Counted from the stretch's first letter, positions 17,330 through 27,412 are shown. The stretch is DNA of 52,420 nucleotides from Bacteroidota bacterium (GCA_029237825.1 JAQZBQ010000017.1:1-52420), one strand, 5' to 3'. A program made the numbers and translations. Notes: generated by a model not told the origin, from the sequence alone.

Positions 17330-18067
17330 TTAATCTCTTTTTCCGAATAAACGCAACAGAGATAAGAATAAATTTATAAAATCAAGATACAGGGTAAGCG
17401 CCCCCATTACACCCAGTTTCTTAAAATCAGATGAACCGTCATTAGCCTCAGCAAGAGCTTTAATTTTTTGAACATCATAAGCGGTTAAACCAGTGAATAC
17501 TATCACACTGATAATACTGATTACATACCCCATTGTATCGCTTTTCATGAACATATTAATCAGGGAAGCGATAACAATACCGATTAAACCAATCATCAGT
17601 AATGAACCCATTTTGGTGAGGTCTGCTTTTGTTGTGTAACCGGCAACAGCCATTACGCCGAATAAAGCACAGGTGCTTGCAAACACAACTCCAATGGAAT
17701 CCAATCGGTACATTAAGAAAATCGAACTTAAGCTTATCCCCATTAATGTAGCAAAACCAAAAAAGATGCCCATCAATGATATAAAAGAAAGTTTGTTGAA
17801 AGCAAAGTTCATCACTAGAACCAGCCCAAGTGGAGCTAGCATTACAATCCAACCGATCACAGAAGTCCCCACACGATTTCCAAACTCGTCAAACTTGAAA
17901 AGGAGATTTCCCAAATCAGCATTATAAGCAAAAACCAGGGAACATGCTGTTGTAATGCCCAGGGCAACAAACATCCATGTAAAAACCGAAGCAAATAAGG
18001 AACGCTCATTCACTATAGTTGCATTTTGAATATTATCTAAATTTGTTTTTCTAAAATTTGTTTCCAT
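17330..18067 (-). CDS. Bax inhibitor-1/YccA family membrane protein
   Basis: A 245-residue integral membrane protein with seven predicted helices, the normal size for the BI-1 family. Typical features are the conserved alanine/glycine-rich helices, the TAYDVQKIK stretch before the last helices (acidic residue used in pH-gated calcium leak in the Bacillus homologue YetJ), and the end LYLDFINLFLSLLRLFG. Family members act as pH-sensitive calcium leak channels or modulate FtsH; the role here is not known. It is monocistronic, with a strong terminator. TATCTTTA on the minus strand (18098-18091) is a possible -7 box. Confidence 0.93.
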   Translation of the reverse strand: METNFRKTNLDNIQNATIVNERSLFASVFTWMFVALGITTACSLVFAYNADLGNLLFKFDEFGNRVGTSVIGWIVMLAPLGLVLVMNFAFNKLSFISLMGIFFGFATLMGISLSSIFLMYRLDSIGVVFASTCALFGVMAVAGYTTKADLTKMGSLLMIGLIGIVIASLINMFMKSDTMGYVISIISVIVFTGLTAYDVQKIKALAEANDGSSDFKKLGVMGALTLYLDFINLFLSLLRLFGKRD

Positions 18068-18139
18068 AATAGTTTAATAATTTTGAATGGTAAAGATACT
18101 CTATTTTAAATCTGCTATTTATAAATTTTGCTAAAATGG

Positions 18140-20497
18140 TTATATCCTCACCATTAATTGAACTAGAAACATTCTCGGTGGCCGAACGTCCCCTGGTCTT
18201 AAACAGTATTCAGCGTTACCAACATTGTTTACTATAAATGACGCTTTTAATTCTTTTGATACCTGGTAGGATATTCTGGTGTCATGTACCCAGTCACCCC
18301 CTACACGTTGAGTTCTATAGGATTTTAAGCCGGGAAGAATGTAAGTAGATGGGATATTGTCCCAGTTTACACCGGCCGGTATATCATTGTATTCATGCAA
18401 TACACTTTGAACAAATCTTCTGTCAATATTTTCCATGAAACTGTAATAACGAACGCTCCATCCTAACGACCATTTCTTATAATCCAGTTGGATATCAGAT
18501 TTATAAAGGTGTCGGTTACGGTATTTCAAAATATTTACACCTTCTAATCCTAACGTATCTTTGGTTGCATCAAAACCCAAATAGGTCGGGTTTGTAAAAG
18601 TATATCCGATTAAAGTGGTTACGTTGATAGGGCCCATTTTTCCGGTGCCTGTTACCGAGGCATCTATCCCATTAATCTGTGCGCCTCCTACATTCTGAGA
18701 TTTAAACCCGGCATATTTACTGTCCAGGTAAAATAACCCTGTTTTTGGCCCGTAAATATCAAATGAGAATTCGATCATATCCTCGTACTCTGTCCAAAAA
18801 CCCGCTAAGTCAAAAAAACCTTTAAAATTGAATAATTTAAATCCTTGCTTCAAGCCAATTTCAGCACTCCATCCGCGCTCCGGTTGCAAATTTCGATTTG
18901 GATAAATGGTCAGCGCGCTTACGCTGGTACTCACATATTTTTCTGCAATAGTGGGGAACCGATATCCCTGGCCGTATGAAGCACGTAAAAACGTGTATTC
19001 AAACAAATGGTAATTTAAACCTGCCCTGAATACTGGTTGAAACGGTAAGTTATTTAGTTTGGAGTTTAGGTAGCCTTTCGTATGTGATGTATCGATGCTA
19101 TTGTATTCGCCGCGAAGCCCGATTGAGGTTGTCAGCTTTTTATATTTGTAGTCAAACTGAGCGTAGCCGGCATAATTTTTACCTGTGTGGCGGCCGTATA
19201 GCGAGTCGGCAATCACCTGCTGCTCCATATACACCGCTCCATAAGTCATTGTAAAAGTATTTTTAAAACGTTTTTGGAACTGGAATTCGTTGTAATATAA
19301 TTCAGCCCGCGACCCTTGATTTTTGTCATTGGTATTGTTGGTTAAATAATAACGTGAACGTATGCTGTACTTTCCCCCTTTTTTACTGTAATAGGTAATA
19401 AACGGATCCACGTTCATACGCTGGTTCGTGAATTTTTGGATGTTAAGACCCTGGGGAAAATAAACGGAATCCGAGTTTTGCCATAGAAAAAATAAGCCGC
19501 CACGCGTTTCCATCATATTCGTATTTACTCCAACCGAGAGGCCTTGAATCCTTTTGAAATTGTATTTTAAATTCGCATTGAAACGACTTCTTTTTTCTGT
19601 TTCCAGGTAACGGTAACCTTCATCGTTAAACATATGCCCGCCTAATACAATGTCCAGATTTTTCGCTTTCTGTGCGTGTGAGAAGTTTACCCCTGTTTGC
19701 ATTTGCGAGGTGCCCTGCCACCATTTATAGCTTTCGTTTTGTGGTGCGTCGTAAGTTGCGCCAAAAATTGAAACGGTTGTTTGGGGTTTGTCTTTCGCAT
19801 ACGCTGTACGCATGTTCACAACACCGTTCATGGCAGATGAACCAAACAAAGCGGAGGAAGCACCTTTAATTACTTCTACCTGTTCTAAGTTTTCGAGCGG
19901 TAAATAGTTCCACTTTATGTCAGCAGCATCCGCGCTAATCATTGGCATTTCATCTACAAGCATTAACACCCGTGTGCCGGCACCATAGCTATACCCACTT
20001 CCACCACGAATACTTGCCTGTCCATCAGAAACAACAACACCCGGGACCTGGTTCATAATGATATCCAGGCTTTGGCTGGCCTTATTTTCAATGAGGGCCG
20101 GTTTAATGACATCCATACTTACCGTTACGTCGCTTAGCTTTTGTTCAAATTTTCCGGCCGAAATAACTACCTCATCCAGTAACTGGTTCCCGTTTCCTAA
20201 AAGAATTTCAACCAATGTCGTATCCATGGGTTTAACAGTTATGGTCGCTTCATATTTTTTAAAACCAACCAGGTCACATTCCAGTGTGTGAGTGCCTTCT
20301 GATATGGAAATAAAAAAAACACCTTCCAGGTCTGCCGAAACGCCTTTTAATTTGTCGATAATAACAACAGCACCAGGCAAGGTTTCATTATTACTTTTGT
20401 CGCGCACCACGCCTTTTACAACTCCCAGGGTTTGCGCGTACACCTCGCATGTATAAAAAAAGATTCCTGTTAAAATATATTTGATATTCTTAATCAT
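18140..20497 (-). CDS. TonB-dependent outer-membrane receptor with CarboxypepD-like N-terminal domain
   Basis: A 785-residue outer-membrane transporter. After a signal peptide (1-21) comes a carboxypeptidase-regulatory-like domain (about 24-105), a plug (about 115-230, with IRGGSGYSYGAGTRVL and VEVIKGASSALFGSSAMNGVVN) and a 22-strand barrel ending in a terminal aromatic-poor MVRI. No SusD partner, SusC-length extension or heme/siderophore accessory gene is adjacent. The length and plug resemble vitamin B12/siderophore/heme-type receptors more than SusC, but the ligand is unknown. A possible minus-strand -7 box with one mismatch lies in the 50-bp gap to dprA. Confidence 0.93.
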   Translation of the reverse strand: MIKNIKYILTGIFFYTCEVYAQTLGVVKGVVRDKSNNETLPGAVVIIDKLKGVSADLEGVFFISISEGTHTLECDLVGFKKYEATITVKPMDTTLVEILLGNGNQLLDEVVISAGKFEQKLSDVTVSMDVIKPALIENKASQSLDIIMNQVPGVVVSDGQASIRGGSGYSYGAGTRVLMLVDEMPMISADAADIKWNYLPLENLEQVEVIKGASSALFGSSAMNGVVNMRTAYAKDKPQTTVSIFGATYDAPQNESYKWWQGTSQMQTGVNFSHAQKAKNLDIVLGGHMFNDEGYRYLETEKRSRFNANLKYNFKRIQGLSVGVNTNMMETRGGLFFLWQNSDSVYFPQGLNIQKFTNQRMNVDPFITYYSKKGGKYSIRSRYYLTNNTNDKNQGSRAELYYNEFQFQKRFKNTFTMTYGAVYMEQQVIADSLYGRHTGKNYAGYAQFDYKYKKLTTSIGLRGEYNSIDTSHTKGYLNSKLNNLPFQPVFRAGLNYHLFEYTFLRASYGQGYRFPTIAEKYVSTSVSALTIYPNRNLQPERGWSAEIGLKQGFKLFNFKGFFDLAGFWTEYEDMIEFSFDIYGPKTGLFYLDSKYAGFKSQNVGGAQINGIDASVTGTGKMGPINVTTLIGYTFTNPTYLGFDATKDTLGLEGVNILKYRNRHLYKSDIQLDYKKWSLGWSVRYYSFMENIDRRFVQSVLHEYNDIPAGVNWDNIPSTYILPGLKSYRTQRVGGDWVHDTRISYQVSKELKASFIVNNVGNAEYCLRPGDVRPPRMFLVQLMVRI

Positions 20498-20547
20498 TAT
20501 CTCAGTATTTTTACGAACACAATATAATAATTAAGAATTGTACAACA

Positions 20548-21657
20548 ATGTCGCCTGTCGATTTAACATATCAAATTGGATTAACGCTTTTAAACGGTGT
20601 AGGCGATGTGTTATCCAAAAATCTTGTTGCATATTGCGGGAGTGCTGAACAGGTTTTTAAAACAGGTAAAACACAATTGGAGAAAATTCCGGGAATTGGA
20701 TCTTATACCGCGAACGCTATTTTCAAAAGTAAATCCGTTCTTGATATCGCAGAAAATGAAGTTAAATTCATTGAGGAAAATAAAATTGATGCGCTTTTTT
20801 TTACGGATAAAAACTACCCGCAACGGTTGAAAAACTGTCCGGATAGTCCCATCATGTTGTATTACAAAGGGAATGCCAGCTTAAATCCCGATAAAATTGT
20901 CGCAGTCGTTGGAACACGAACCCCTTCTGTTTATGGAAAAGCCGTTACTGAAAAATTAGTACAGGATCTCGTAGAAAGCGGCTGCCTTGTTGTTAGTGGG
21001 CTTGCATACGGAATTGACATTACTTCACACAAAGCTGCACTTGACAACGGGTTAGATACAGTGGGTGTTTTAGCACATGGCTTAGATAGAATTTATCCCT
21101 CCGCCCACGCGGCTTATGCAGAAAAGATGATTTCACAAGGGGGCCTACTCACTGAGTTTTTGAGTGGAACAAATCCGGATAAGGAGAATTTTCCAAAGCG
21201 TAATCGAATTGTGGCCGGAATGTGTGATGCCTTAGTTGTAGTTGAATCCAAGCGAGGTGGTGGAAGCTTAATCACTGCCACTATCGCTAATTCTTATAAC
21301 AAAGATATCTTCGCATTTCCTGGTAAAGCTAACGACGTGTTAAGTGAAGGATGCAACGGATTAATAAAATCAAACAGGGCAAGTTTAATAGAAAGTGCAG
21401 CCGATCTATTATATATTATGAACTGGACTAATGACGTGAAAAAACCCCAAGCAAAGCAAATCCCCATGTTGCTTAACCTCTCATCAGAGGAACAGTCAAT
21501 TATAAATGCATTTGAGGATAAACAGCAAATGCACGTCGATGAAATTTGCTATGCGACTAATTTTTCAATTAGTAAAACTTCTACTTATTTACTGCAGTTG
21601 GAATTTTCCAATGTAATTAAGTCCCTGCCAGGCAAAATTTATCAACTCGTACATTAA
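20548..21657 (+). CDS. dprA: DNA-processing protein DprA
   Basis: A 369-residue RecA loader for incoming single-stranded DNA in natural transformation. It has a helix-hairpin-helix/SAM-like part (about 8-70, GIGSYTANAIFKS), the Rossmann-like core with VAVVGTRTPSVYG, VVSGLAYGIDITSHKAAL, FPKRNRIVAGMCDALVV and AFPGKANDVLSEGCNGLI, and a C-terminal winged-helix DML1-like domain (about 300-369). No other competence gene is in the window. It is divergent from the TonB receptor, sharing a 50-bp gap. Confidence 0.96.
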   Translation: MSPVDLTYQIGLTLLNGVGDVLSKNLVAYCGSAEQVFKTGKTQLEKIPGIGSYTANAIFKSKSVLDIAENEVKFIEENKIDALFFTDKNYPQRLKNCPDSPIMLYYKGNASLNPDKIVAVVGTRTPSVYGKAVTEKLVQDLVESGCLVVSGLAYGIDITSHKAALDNGLDTVGVLAHGLDRIYPSAHAAYAEKMISQGGLLTEFLSGTNPDKENFPKRNRIVAGMCDALVVVESKRGGGSLITATIANSYNKDIFAFPGKANDVLSEGCNGLIKSNRASLIESAADLLYIMNWTNDVKKPQAKQIPMLLNLSSEEQSIINAFEDKQQMHVDEICYATNFSISKTSTYLLQLEFSNVIKSLPGKIYQLVH

Positions 21658-21666
21658 TAAAATTTT

Positions 21667-21680
21667 CTGATTTTAATCAG
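21667..21680. promoter_or_regulatory. Short inverted repeat upstream of the flavoprotein gene
   Basis: CTGATTTTAATCAG has 6-bp arms and lies about 70 bp before the ATG at 21749. It is not followed by a T-run. It could be an operator or chance; a -7-like TAACTTTA sits at 21726-21733. Confidence 0.25.
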
Positions 21681-21748
21681 TAACAAACAAAATGGCCTTT
21701 TTTAAGATTGAGCCAAAAAAACTGGTAACTTTACTCAAATTATAAATC

Positions 21749-22990
21749 ATGCAAACTATTAAAGTTGATGTTCTTGTTATTGGCGCAGGACCTGCAGGGT
21801 CTATTGCTGCCAGTATAATAAATAAAGCAGGGTATAACGTTCATGTGGTTGAGAAAGAAAAATTTCCGCGGTTTGTGATTGGCGAAAGCTTATTACCGCG
21901 CGTGATGGATCATTTACAAGAAGCAGAATTATTGGATGCTGTTAAAAAAGCCGGCTTTCAGGAGAAATACGGGGCTAAATTTGTAAGGGGGAATGAGGTT
22001 TGCGATTTTAACTTTAAGGATCAGTTTAGCAATGGCTGGAACTGGACCTGGCAGGTACCACGCGCACAATTCGATATGGTGTTAGCCGAAACAACATCGT
22101 CCATGGGAGTTGTGATTGAACAGGAAACAACTGTTACGGATATAAAGTTCAATGGTTCTGATTCAGTAACAACCGTAGTTCATAAAGATGGGTCTCAAAA
22201 ACAAATAGAAGCAAAGTTCATTATTGATGCCAGTGGTTATGGCAGGGTAATTCCGCGTATGTTTGGACTGGATAAACCCTCCAACTTTGAACCGCGTAAA
22301 ACGCATTTCACCCATTTTAAAGATTTAAAACGACCTGGTGGTATTGACGGAAACCGGATTACTGTGGTTGTTCATCAACCGCGTACCTGGATTTGGATTA
22401 TTCCTTTTTCAAATGGAATTACTTCTGTTGGTTTTGTAGCGGATCCTGAATTTTTTAAAGATTTTCCTGAAGATGCAACCGAAAGAATGCGTGCAATTAT
22501 CGCATCGGATGTTCATACGAAGGAACGTTTTGGCGATGCTGAAATGGCGTTTACTCCTAGAACCATAGAAGGTTATGCCATTTCCACTAAGCAATTATTT
22601 GGTGAAGGATTTGTGCTTTGCGGAAACGCTACCGAATTTTTAGATCCTGTTTTTTCTTCGGGAGTAACCTTTGCAATGGAATCAGGGAATAAAGCAGCAA
22701 AGCTGGTATGTGAAACGTTAAGAGGAAATAAAGTAGACTGGCAAAAAGACTATACAGATTACATGATGCAAGGAATTAATACCTTTAGATCGTATGTTGC
22801 AGGCTGGTATAACGGAGACCTTCACGAAATATTTTTCTCTGAAAACCCTGATCCCGAAATAAAAAAACAGATCTGCTCAGTCCTTGCAGGTTATGTTTGG
22901 GATCTTGACAATCCGTTCGTAAAGAAACATGATCGTGCTCTGAAGTCTCTTGCAGACGTAATCCGGTTAAATAAAAATAAAAACGGGTAG
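21749..22990 (+). CDS. FAD-dependent oxidoreductase, flavin halogenase-like
   Basis: A 413-residue group A flavoprotein. The FAD dinucleotide site is VIGAGPAGSIAAS, followed by EKEKFPRFVIGESLLP as in halogenases and geranylgeranyl reductases. WIWIIPF fits WxWxIP, a signature of flavin-dependent halogenases that hinders monooxygenation. GNATEFLDPVFSSGVTFAME is the second FAD motif. The catalytic lysine region reads KYGAKFVRG, so halogenation is not certain. No flavin reductase or biosynthetic cluster is adjacent. A strong bidirectional terminator follows. Confidence 0.8.
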   Translation: MQTIKVDVLVIGAGPAGSIAASIINKAGYNVHVVEKEKFPRFVIGESLLPRVMDHLQEAELLDAVKKAGFQEKYGAKFVRGNEVCDFNFKDQFSNGWNWTWQVPRAQFDMVLAETTSSMGVVIEQETTVTDIKFNGSDSVTTVVHKDGSQKQIEAKFIIDASGYGRVIPRMFGLDKPSNFEPRKTHFTHFKDLKRPGGIDGNRITVVVHQPRTWIWIIPFSNGITSVGFVADPEFFKDFPEDATERMRAIIASDVHTKERFGDAEMAFTPRTIEGYAISTKQLFGEGFVLCGNATEFLDPVFSSGVTFAMESGNKAAKLVCETLRGNKVDWQKDYTDYMMQGINTFRSYVAGWYNGDLHEIFFSENPDPEIKKQICSVLAGYVWDLDNPFVKKHDRALKSLADVIRLNKNKNG

Positions 22991-23003
22991 TTAAGATAGA
23001 CAT

Positions 23004-23035
23004 AAAAAAACCTCCCGATACAGGGAGGTTTTTTT
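23004..23035. terminator. Bidirectional terminator between convergent genes
   Basis: Stem AAAAAAACCTCCC (23004-23016)/GGGAGGTTTTTTT (23023-23035) with a 6-base loop, A-run on one side and T-run on the other. It serves the flavoprotein gene (plus) and the giant secreted protein gene (minus), whose stop is 9 bp away. Confidence 0.93.
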
Positions 23036-23043
23036 ATGTGGGC

Positions 23044-26000
23044 TTATTTCCCGGAAAACACGGTAAGGAATCCGTTGTATTTTTTATCGTCCGGCACATC
23101 AATGATATAGAAATAGGTTCCATCCGAAACGCCCTCCGCCTTCCATTCGTTATTGTAGTTAGGATTTTCATAAACTTTTCTACCCCAGCGATCAAATATT
23201 GTAACGCTTGTATTAGGGTGATATTCAAGGTTCTTGATGGTAAAATAATCATTGATAATATCACCGTTTGGTGTAATAACGTTTGGTATCACAACCATAC
23301 ATGGAGGAAGTACTTGAATTATTTCAACGTCAGTCGCCTGGTAACCACAACTATCGCTTGCCGTTACATACACTGAATAAGAACCTTCCGCTGAAGGGGT
23401 TGTGTAGGAAAGGTTTTGGGTTGTTGAAATAACGCTTGAGTTGAGCGTCCAAACATAATTGTAATTGTTATATCCTCCGGATGCTGCTGCATTCAATACG
23501 AAAGGCGTGTTTCCGCAAGCTGTTGCAGAATCCAGGATTGCAACGTTTAGCGTGTTTGGTAAAACCACTATTACTTCAACGTCCGAATCTTCATAACCGC
23601 AACTATCAATAACAGTAATGCCCACCGTATAGGTTCCTCCAGAGGCGGCGCTGATGTAATCTAAATTGGCCAGATTTGACACCGTAGTTGAATTAACAGA
23701 CCAAAAATAATTATAGTTAGGATAGCCACCGGTTGTTGACGAATTTAAAGTAACCGCTTTGTTAGGACAGGTGATCACAGAGTTGGTTATCGATACGCTT
23801 AAATCATCCACGAAATTTTTAACTACCACCGTGTCTGATGTTCCTTTGGCACATACGCCATTTACAGTGACTACTAAAGATGTAGTATTATTGCTTGTAA
23901 CTGTATATCCTGACGCTGTATTGATTCCAGGGGCTGGTGCATTCCCCGGTAAGGTTGTCCAGGAGTAAGTATAGGGCGTGCCACTGTTGCCGGGAACGGT
24001 TGATCCTACCCCGGTGTTTAGAATAAACGATTTATTTAAACATTTCGTAACATCCACTAATGGTGTAATAATGAGGTTAGCCATTTGGGTAACATTTACG
24101 GTAATGATTGCTGAATCTGGTGTACTGCTCGGGCATGGAGCATTTCCAACAACTAAATAAGTATTTGTTCCTATTGCAGGCGGTACAACCGTAATGGATG
24201 CCGATGTTGATATCTGCGTATAGCCGCCACTTTGGTAATAAAACCAATTATAATTCGATGCCCCGGTTGCCGATAAGTTTGTGTTGTCGCCTTCACATAA
24301 ATTTAGATTGCTCACTGTTGGTATTACTGTAGTACTGAGCGGTGGATACAAAACTTCCAGCGTTTTCGTTGCTACGCAACCGCCAACGGGATTCGTTACG
24401 GAAAAGGTATATATTACAGAGCCTGTGCCGGATGGTGCAACGGTTGAAGTAGGAACGACCTTAATGGAATCATTGCTATAATTAGCCGTGATGGTACCAT
24501 TTGGTGAAACAGAGATAGTATACGTTGCAGGGTTAGTTGCACCACAATTACCAAAGCGAACATTTGGCCTTTCATTTCCGGATCCATCTACCGTAGAAAG
24601 TGGACATTGGTTAATGTTATCATTATTAATATACTTGGAAGCAACATAACCGGCGTTCGAATATTCAACAGAAAGATTCCCATCCCATGAAGGATTGAAA
24701 AAGCAAACATCTACCAAAAGATTGCTGGTACCATCCCAATCATACGCTTGAGCAAAGTTATAAGTGTTCCAGCCCGTGGTAGCGTTTACAGTGGTAGGGT
24801 TAAATACCTGAACTAATCCGGCATTATCCATACTGGATGTGCTTAAGACATTATAAGAGACACATTTTAATTTAATTGTAAAATTTTGGAAGGATGTTGA
24901 ATTACTATTGGCGTTTGTCATATTAAATGCCAGACTATTAATTTTTCCTGGAGAAATACCGGCAGCCAGTAACTCAGATGCCCTGAACAAAAATTGGTTC
25001 TTCTGACTTTCCCATAATCCGCCATACGGTGAGTAATGAGCCGTACTTCCGCTACTGGTTGATGTTCCTACTTGAATGATGTTTGGTGAAGAACACGTGC
25101 CTGATGTCGATAGTCCGCAGCTGCTTGGCGCAACCTCACCAAAATCAAAGTTCACGGTAACCGGTTGAGGAAAGCATAATACGGTATTGGTTGGTGTAAT
25201 TGTAAAGTTTGTTTGGATGGTTCCAATCGTAACTGTATTGTTGTAAATACATGTTCCGTCATTGGTCACAGCAGAATAAGTTCCCGGCGCAAGGGAAGTT
25301 AAACTTAACGTGCTTGCAGAAGTAACTGTATTGGATACAGTGTTGGCTGCAGTGGGCCCTGTAATATAATAACTATAGGGACCCGAAAACGGTGAAGATA
25401 AATTTAATACAGTCGTTCCATCAGTATTATTAGGACAAACATTTGTTGTATTTGAAAAGTAAACATTACCTCCCGCAATCTGGCTTAATGTGTAAATTAA
25501 TGAATCTTTACATCCCTGAGAATTTGTATACACCAAAGTGTAATTATCCCCATCAACCGCAGGATTAATTTGAAGCGTGTCATTTGATTCTGTTGCTAAT
25601 AAAGTGCTTCCGTGGTACCACATGTAATTGGAACCTCCTGATTGAGCGATCATGGCTGCATTACCGCAATAAGCCTTTGTTAGATTTAGGTAAAATGGTG
25701 GCGACACTCCAACTGAGAGATTCGCAGAAGCTTGGCCACACGTGGTAGAAGCAACTAAAACACTATACGTTCCAGGCGCTAATCCTGTAGCCGTTTGGGA
25801 AGTACTTACGATTGAACCGGTTGTAGCTCCTGAAGTACTAGTCCATGTGTAAGTATAAATTCCGTTACTTCCGTTCGCCTGTACCGATGCTGTCCCTGAA
25901 TTACCTCCGGCACAGGAACTTGTTGAATTTAAATTAATGATGTTAACAGTTGTAAAGCCAATATTTACGGTTTGAGTTAAAGCACATCCGCCGGGTGAAA

Positions 26001-27219
26001 TCATGCTTACAGAATACGTTGTGCCCGGAGTTGCAGGAGTTTGAATGAGTGTGTCATTCGTGGCACCATTAATAATTCCATTAGAATCATACCACTGATA
26101 ACTGGTAAAACCTGTTGGTGCCACAAGCGTAGCAAAATTAGAGCCCGAACACATGTTTGCAAAAGGTGTTCCTATTCCTCCGCATTCTGCATCAACATAG
26201 GCATATCCCCAATGACCTCCCTGAGAGCAACCGCCAACTTCAAAATTAATCGACACGTTTGTACCCGATGGTAAACTTGATAAATCAACCGAGTAAAATT
26301 GCCATTTTCTGTAAAATGTTGGATCAAATGTACTTCCTACAGATGATTGAAATAAAGAGTCGGAAGGTAAAGCTGATTTGGGATTAAAAGTATAAGAAGT
26401 ACAGCCGGGTAAAATTGCACCGGTGGTTTCGTTTTTGACTTCAACTTTAAAATATGGCGACTCTTGTAATAAGTGTCCGGATGGGTTTTGCAAAACCACA
26501 GCATAGCTAAACGATAATCGTTGATTGGTAGATGAAGAAGTTGTAATATATTTTAACCGACAGGCTCTATAATTGGAATTAGCTCCGTTCATCCGCACCG
26601 AAACAGGATCGAAGCTAAAAGGACTTACATATGGGATTTGAGAGATGGTTTGCGTTCCTACGGTTTTACAAGCGTTTTCATCATATCCATTGATGGTTAA
26701 CAGGTTTGGATCCGTTGCGGGAAGTGACATAATTGTGTGATAATTCACAGTATTGCTGGGTGGAACATTGTTTCCGGCAGTATTAACTATGGCTCCTCCG
26801 GTAGATGTATAGTTCGGGTTTCCGCCTGATGGCCCGGTAGAAACAGTTCCTATGCCTCCTGTCCAACCATTAAAATTGTATTGCTCAAAACCCATATTGG
26901 GACACCCAAGACTCATGGGTTTGTTCGGATCCAGATATATAATGGTTTCCTGAACATCTTGTATCCCCAAAGATTCATATGGTGAATGGATATGATTTTG
27001 CTTTTTAAACGCTTTCTGTGAATAGAAATCGTTTTTCAAGAACTCAACATAGCCTTTGATTTCACTAGCTTTTAACCCGAGTGATTTGGCTTTTGCCTGG
27101 GCAGCAGCTTCATCAAAATGTTTGGGATTCGATTTTTTAACTGCCTTTGTTTGCGCCAATACCAGGTTTGGATACAGCGACCATAATATCAATAAAGAAA
27201 AAAGAAGAAATTTTTTCAT
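23044..27219 (-). CDS. Giant secreted protein with gliding-associated (CHU_C, T9SS type B) C-terminal domain
   Basis: A 1391-residue extracellular protein. The signal peptide is residues 1-22 (ending LVLAQ). A jelly-roll-like N-terminal region (about 100-345) is followed by Ig/PKD-type repeats, one of SprB type (about 435-500, GTYSVLVAS), and a second beta-sandwich domain (about 690-880) common in Bacteroidota surface proteins. Two closely related repeats of about 82 residues (each ending DSCGYxxxDVE) come before the sorting domain. The last about 85 residues (VIPNVITPNGDIINDYF, IFDRWGRKVYE, DGTYFYIID) are the CHU_C domain used by the type IX secretion system to secrete and attach cargo. The function is likely adhesion or gliding. 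A good promoter lies at 27285-27315; no T9SS machinery gene is in the window. Confidence 0.93.
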   Translation of the reverse strand: MKKFLLFSLLILWSLYPNLVLAQTKAVKKSNPKHFDEAAAQAKAKSLGLKASEIKGYVEFLKNDFYSQKAFKKQNHIHSPYESLGIQDVQETIIYLDPNKPMSLGCPNMGFEQYNFNGWTGGIGTVSTGPSGGNPNYTSTGGAIVNTAGNNVPPSNTVNYHTIMSLPATDPNLLTINGYDENACKTVGTQTISQIPYVSPFSFDPVSVRMNGANSNYRACRLKYITTSSSTNQRLSFSYAVVLQNPSGHLLQESPYFKVEVKNETTGAILPGCTSYTFNPKSALPSDSLFQSSVGSTFDPTFYRKWQFYSVDLSSLPSGTNVSINFEVGGCSQGGHWGYAYVDAECGGIGTPFANMCSGSNFATLVAPTGFTSYQWYDSNGIINGATNDTLIQTPATPGTTYSVSMISPGGCALTQTVNIGFTTVNIINLNSTSSCAGGNSGTASVQANGSNGIYTYTWTSTSGATTGSIVSTSQTATGLAPGTYSVLVASTTCGQASANLSVGVSPPFYLNLTKAYCGNAAMIAQSGGSNYMWYHGSTLLATESNDTLQINPAVDGDNYTLVYTNSQGCKDSLIYTLSQIAGGNVYFSNTTNVCPNNTDGTTVLNLSSPFSGPYSYYITGPTAANTVSNTVTSASTLSLTSLAPGTYSAVTNDGTCIYNNTVTIGTIQTNFTITPTNTVLCFPQPVTVNFDFGEVAPSSCGLSTSGTCSSPNIIQVGTSTSSGSTAHYSPYGGLWESQKNQFLFRASELLAAGISPGKINSLAFNMTNANSNSTSFQNFTIKLKCVSYNVLSTSSMDNAGLVQVFNPTTVNATTGWNTYNFAQAYDWDGTSNLLVDVCFFNPSWDGNLSVEYSNAGYVASKYINNDNINQCPLSTVDGSGNERPNVRFGNCGATNPATYTISVSPNGTITANYSNDSIKVVPTSTVAPSGTGSVIYTFSVTNPVGGCVATKTLEVLYPPLSTTVIPTVSNLNLCEGDNTNLSATGASNYNWFYYQSGGYTQISTSASITVVPPAIGTNTYLVVGNAPCPSSTPDSAIITVNVTQMANLIITPLVDVTKCLNKSFILNTGVGSTVPGNSGTPYTYSWTTLPGNAPAPGINTASGYTVTSNNTTSLVVTVNGVCAKGTSDTVVVKNFVDDLSVSITNSVITCPNKAVTLNSSTTGGYPNYNYFWSVNSTTVSNLANLDYISAASGGTYTVGITVIDSCGYEDSDVEVIVVLPNTLNVAILDSATACGNTPFVLNAAASGGYNNYNYVWTLNSSVISTTQNLSYTTPSAEGSYSVYVTASDSCGYQATDVEIIQVLPPCMVVIPNVITPNGDIINDYFTIKNLEYHPNTSVTIFDRWGRKVYENPNYNNEWKAEGVSDGTYFYIIDVPDDKKYNGFLTVFSGK
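23305..23800 (-). repeat. Two tandem Ig-like repeats of about 82 residues before the CHU_C domain
   Basis: The units share TxGGYxNYNYxW, GxYxVxxTxxDSCGY and DVExIxVLP, so the second (about 23305-23545) and first (about 23546-23800) arose by duplication. Each has two cysteines. Boundaries are approximate. Confidence 0.7.
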
Positions 27220-27284
27220 ATTAAAAAGTTTAGATCATGAATGCCTAAATAAAATTCACGTGATCAGAATTTTAACAGGTCTCT

Positions 27285-27315
27285 CAAAGTTAATTTTTTT
27301 TTCACTAGGTTACAA
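27285..27315 (-). promoter_or_regulatory. Promoter of the giant CHU_C-protein gene
   Basis: On the minus strand a perfect -7 box TAACTTTG (27292-27285) lies 20 bases after a -33-type TTG (27315-27313, within ATTGTAAC). This is the best two-box promoter in the window. A direct repeat GTTACAA (27309-27315 and 27323-27329) spans the -33 box and could bind a regulator. The leader would be about 60 nt. Confidence 0.65.
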
Positions 27316-27412
27316 TAGTTTTGTTACAAAAAGTCAGTTATTTGTAAGCAGTGGAAATCAGATTTAAAAATCGAATAAAATGTTATAAATTTTACAATCT
27401 GAGCATTTACAT

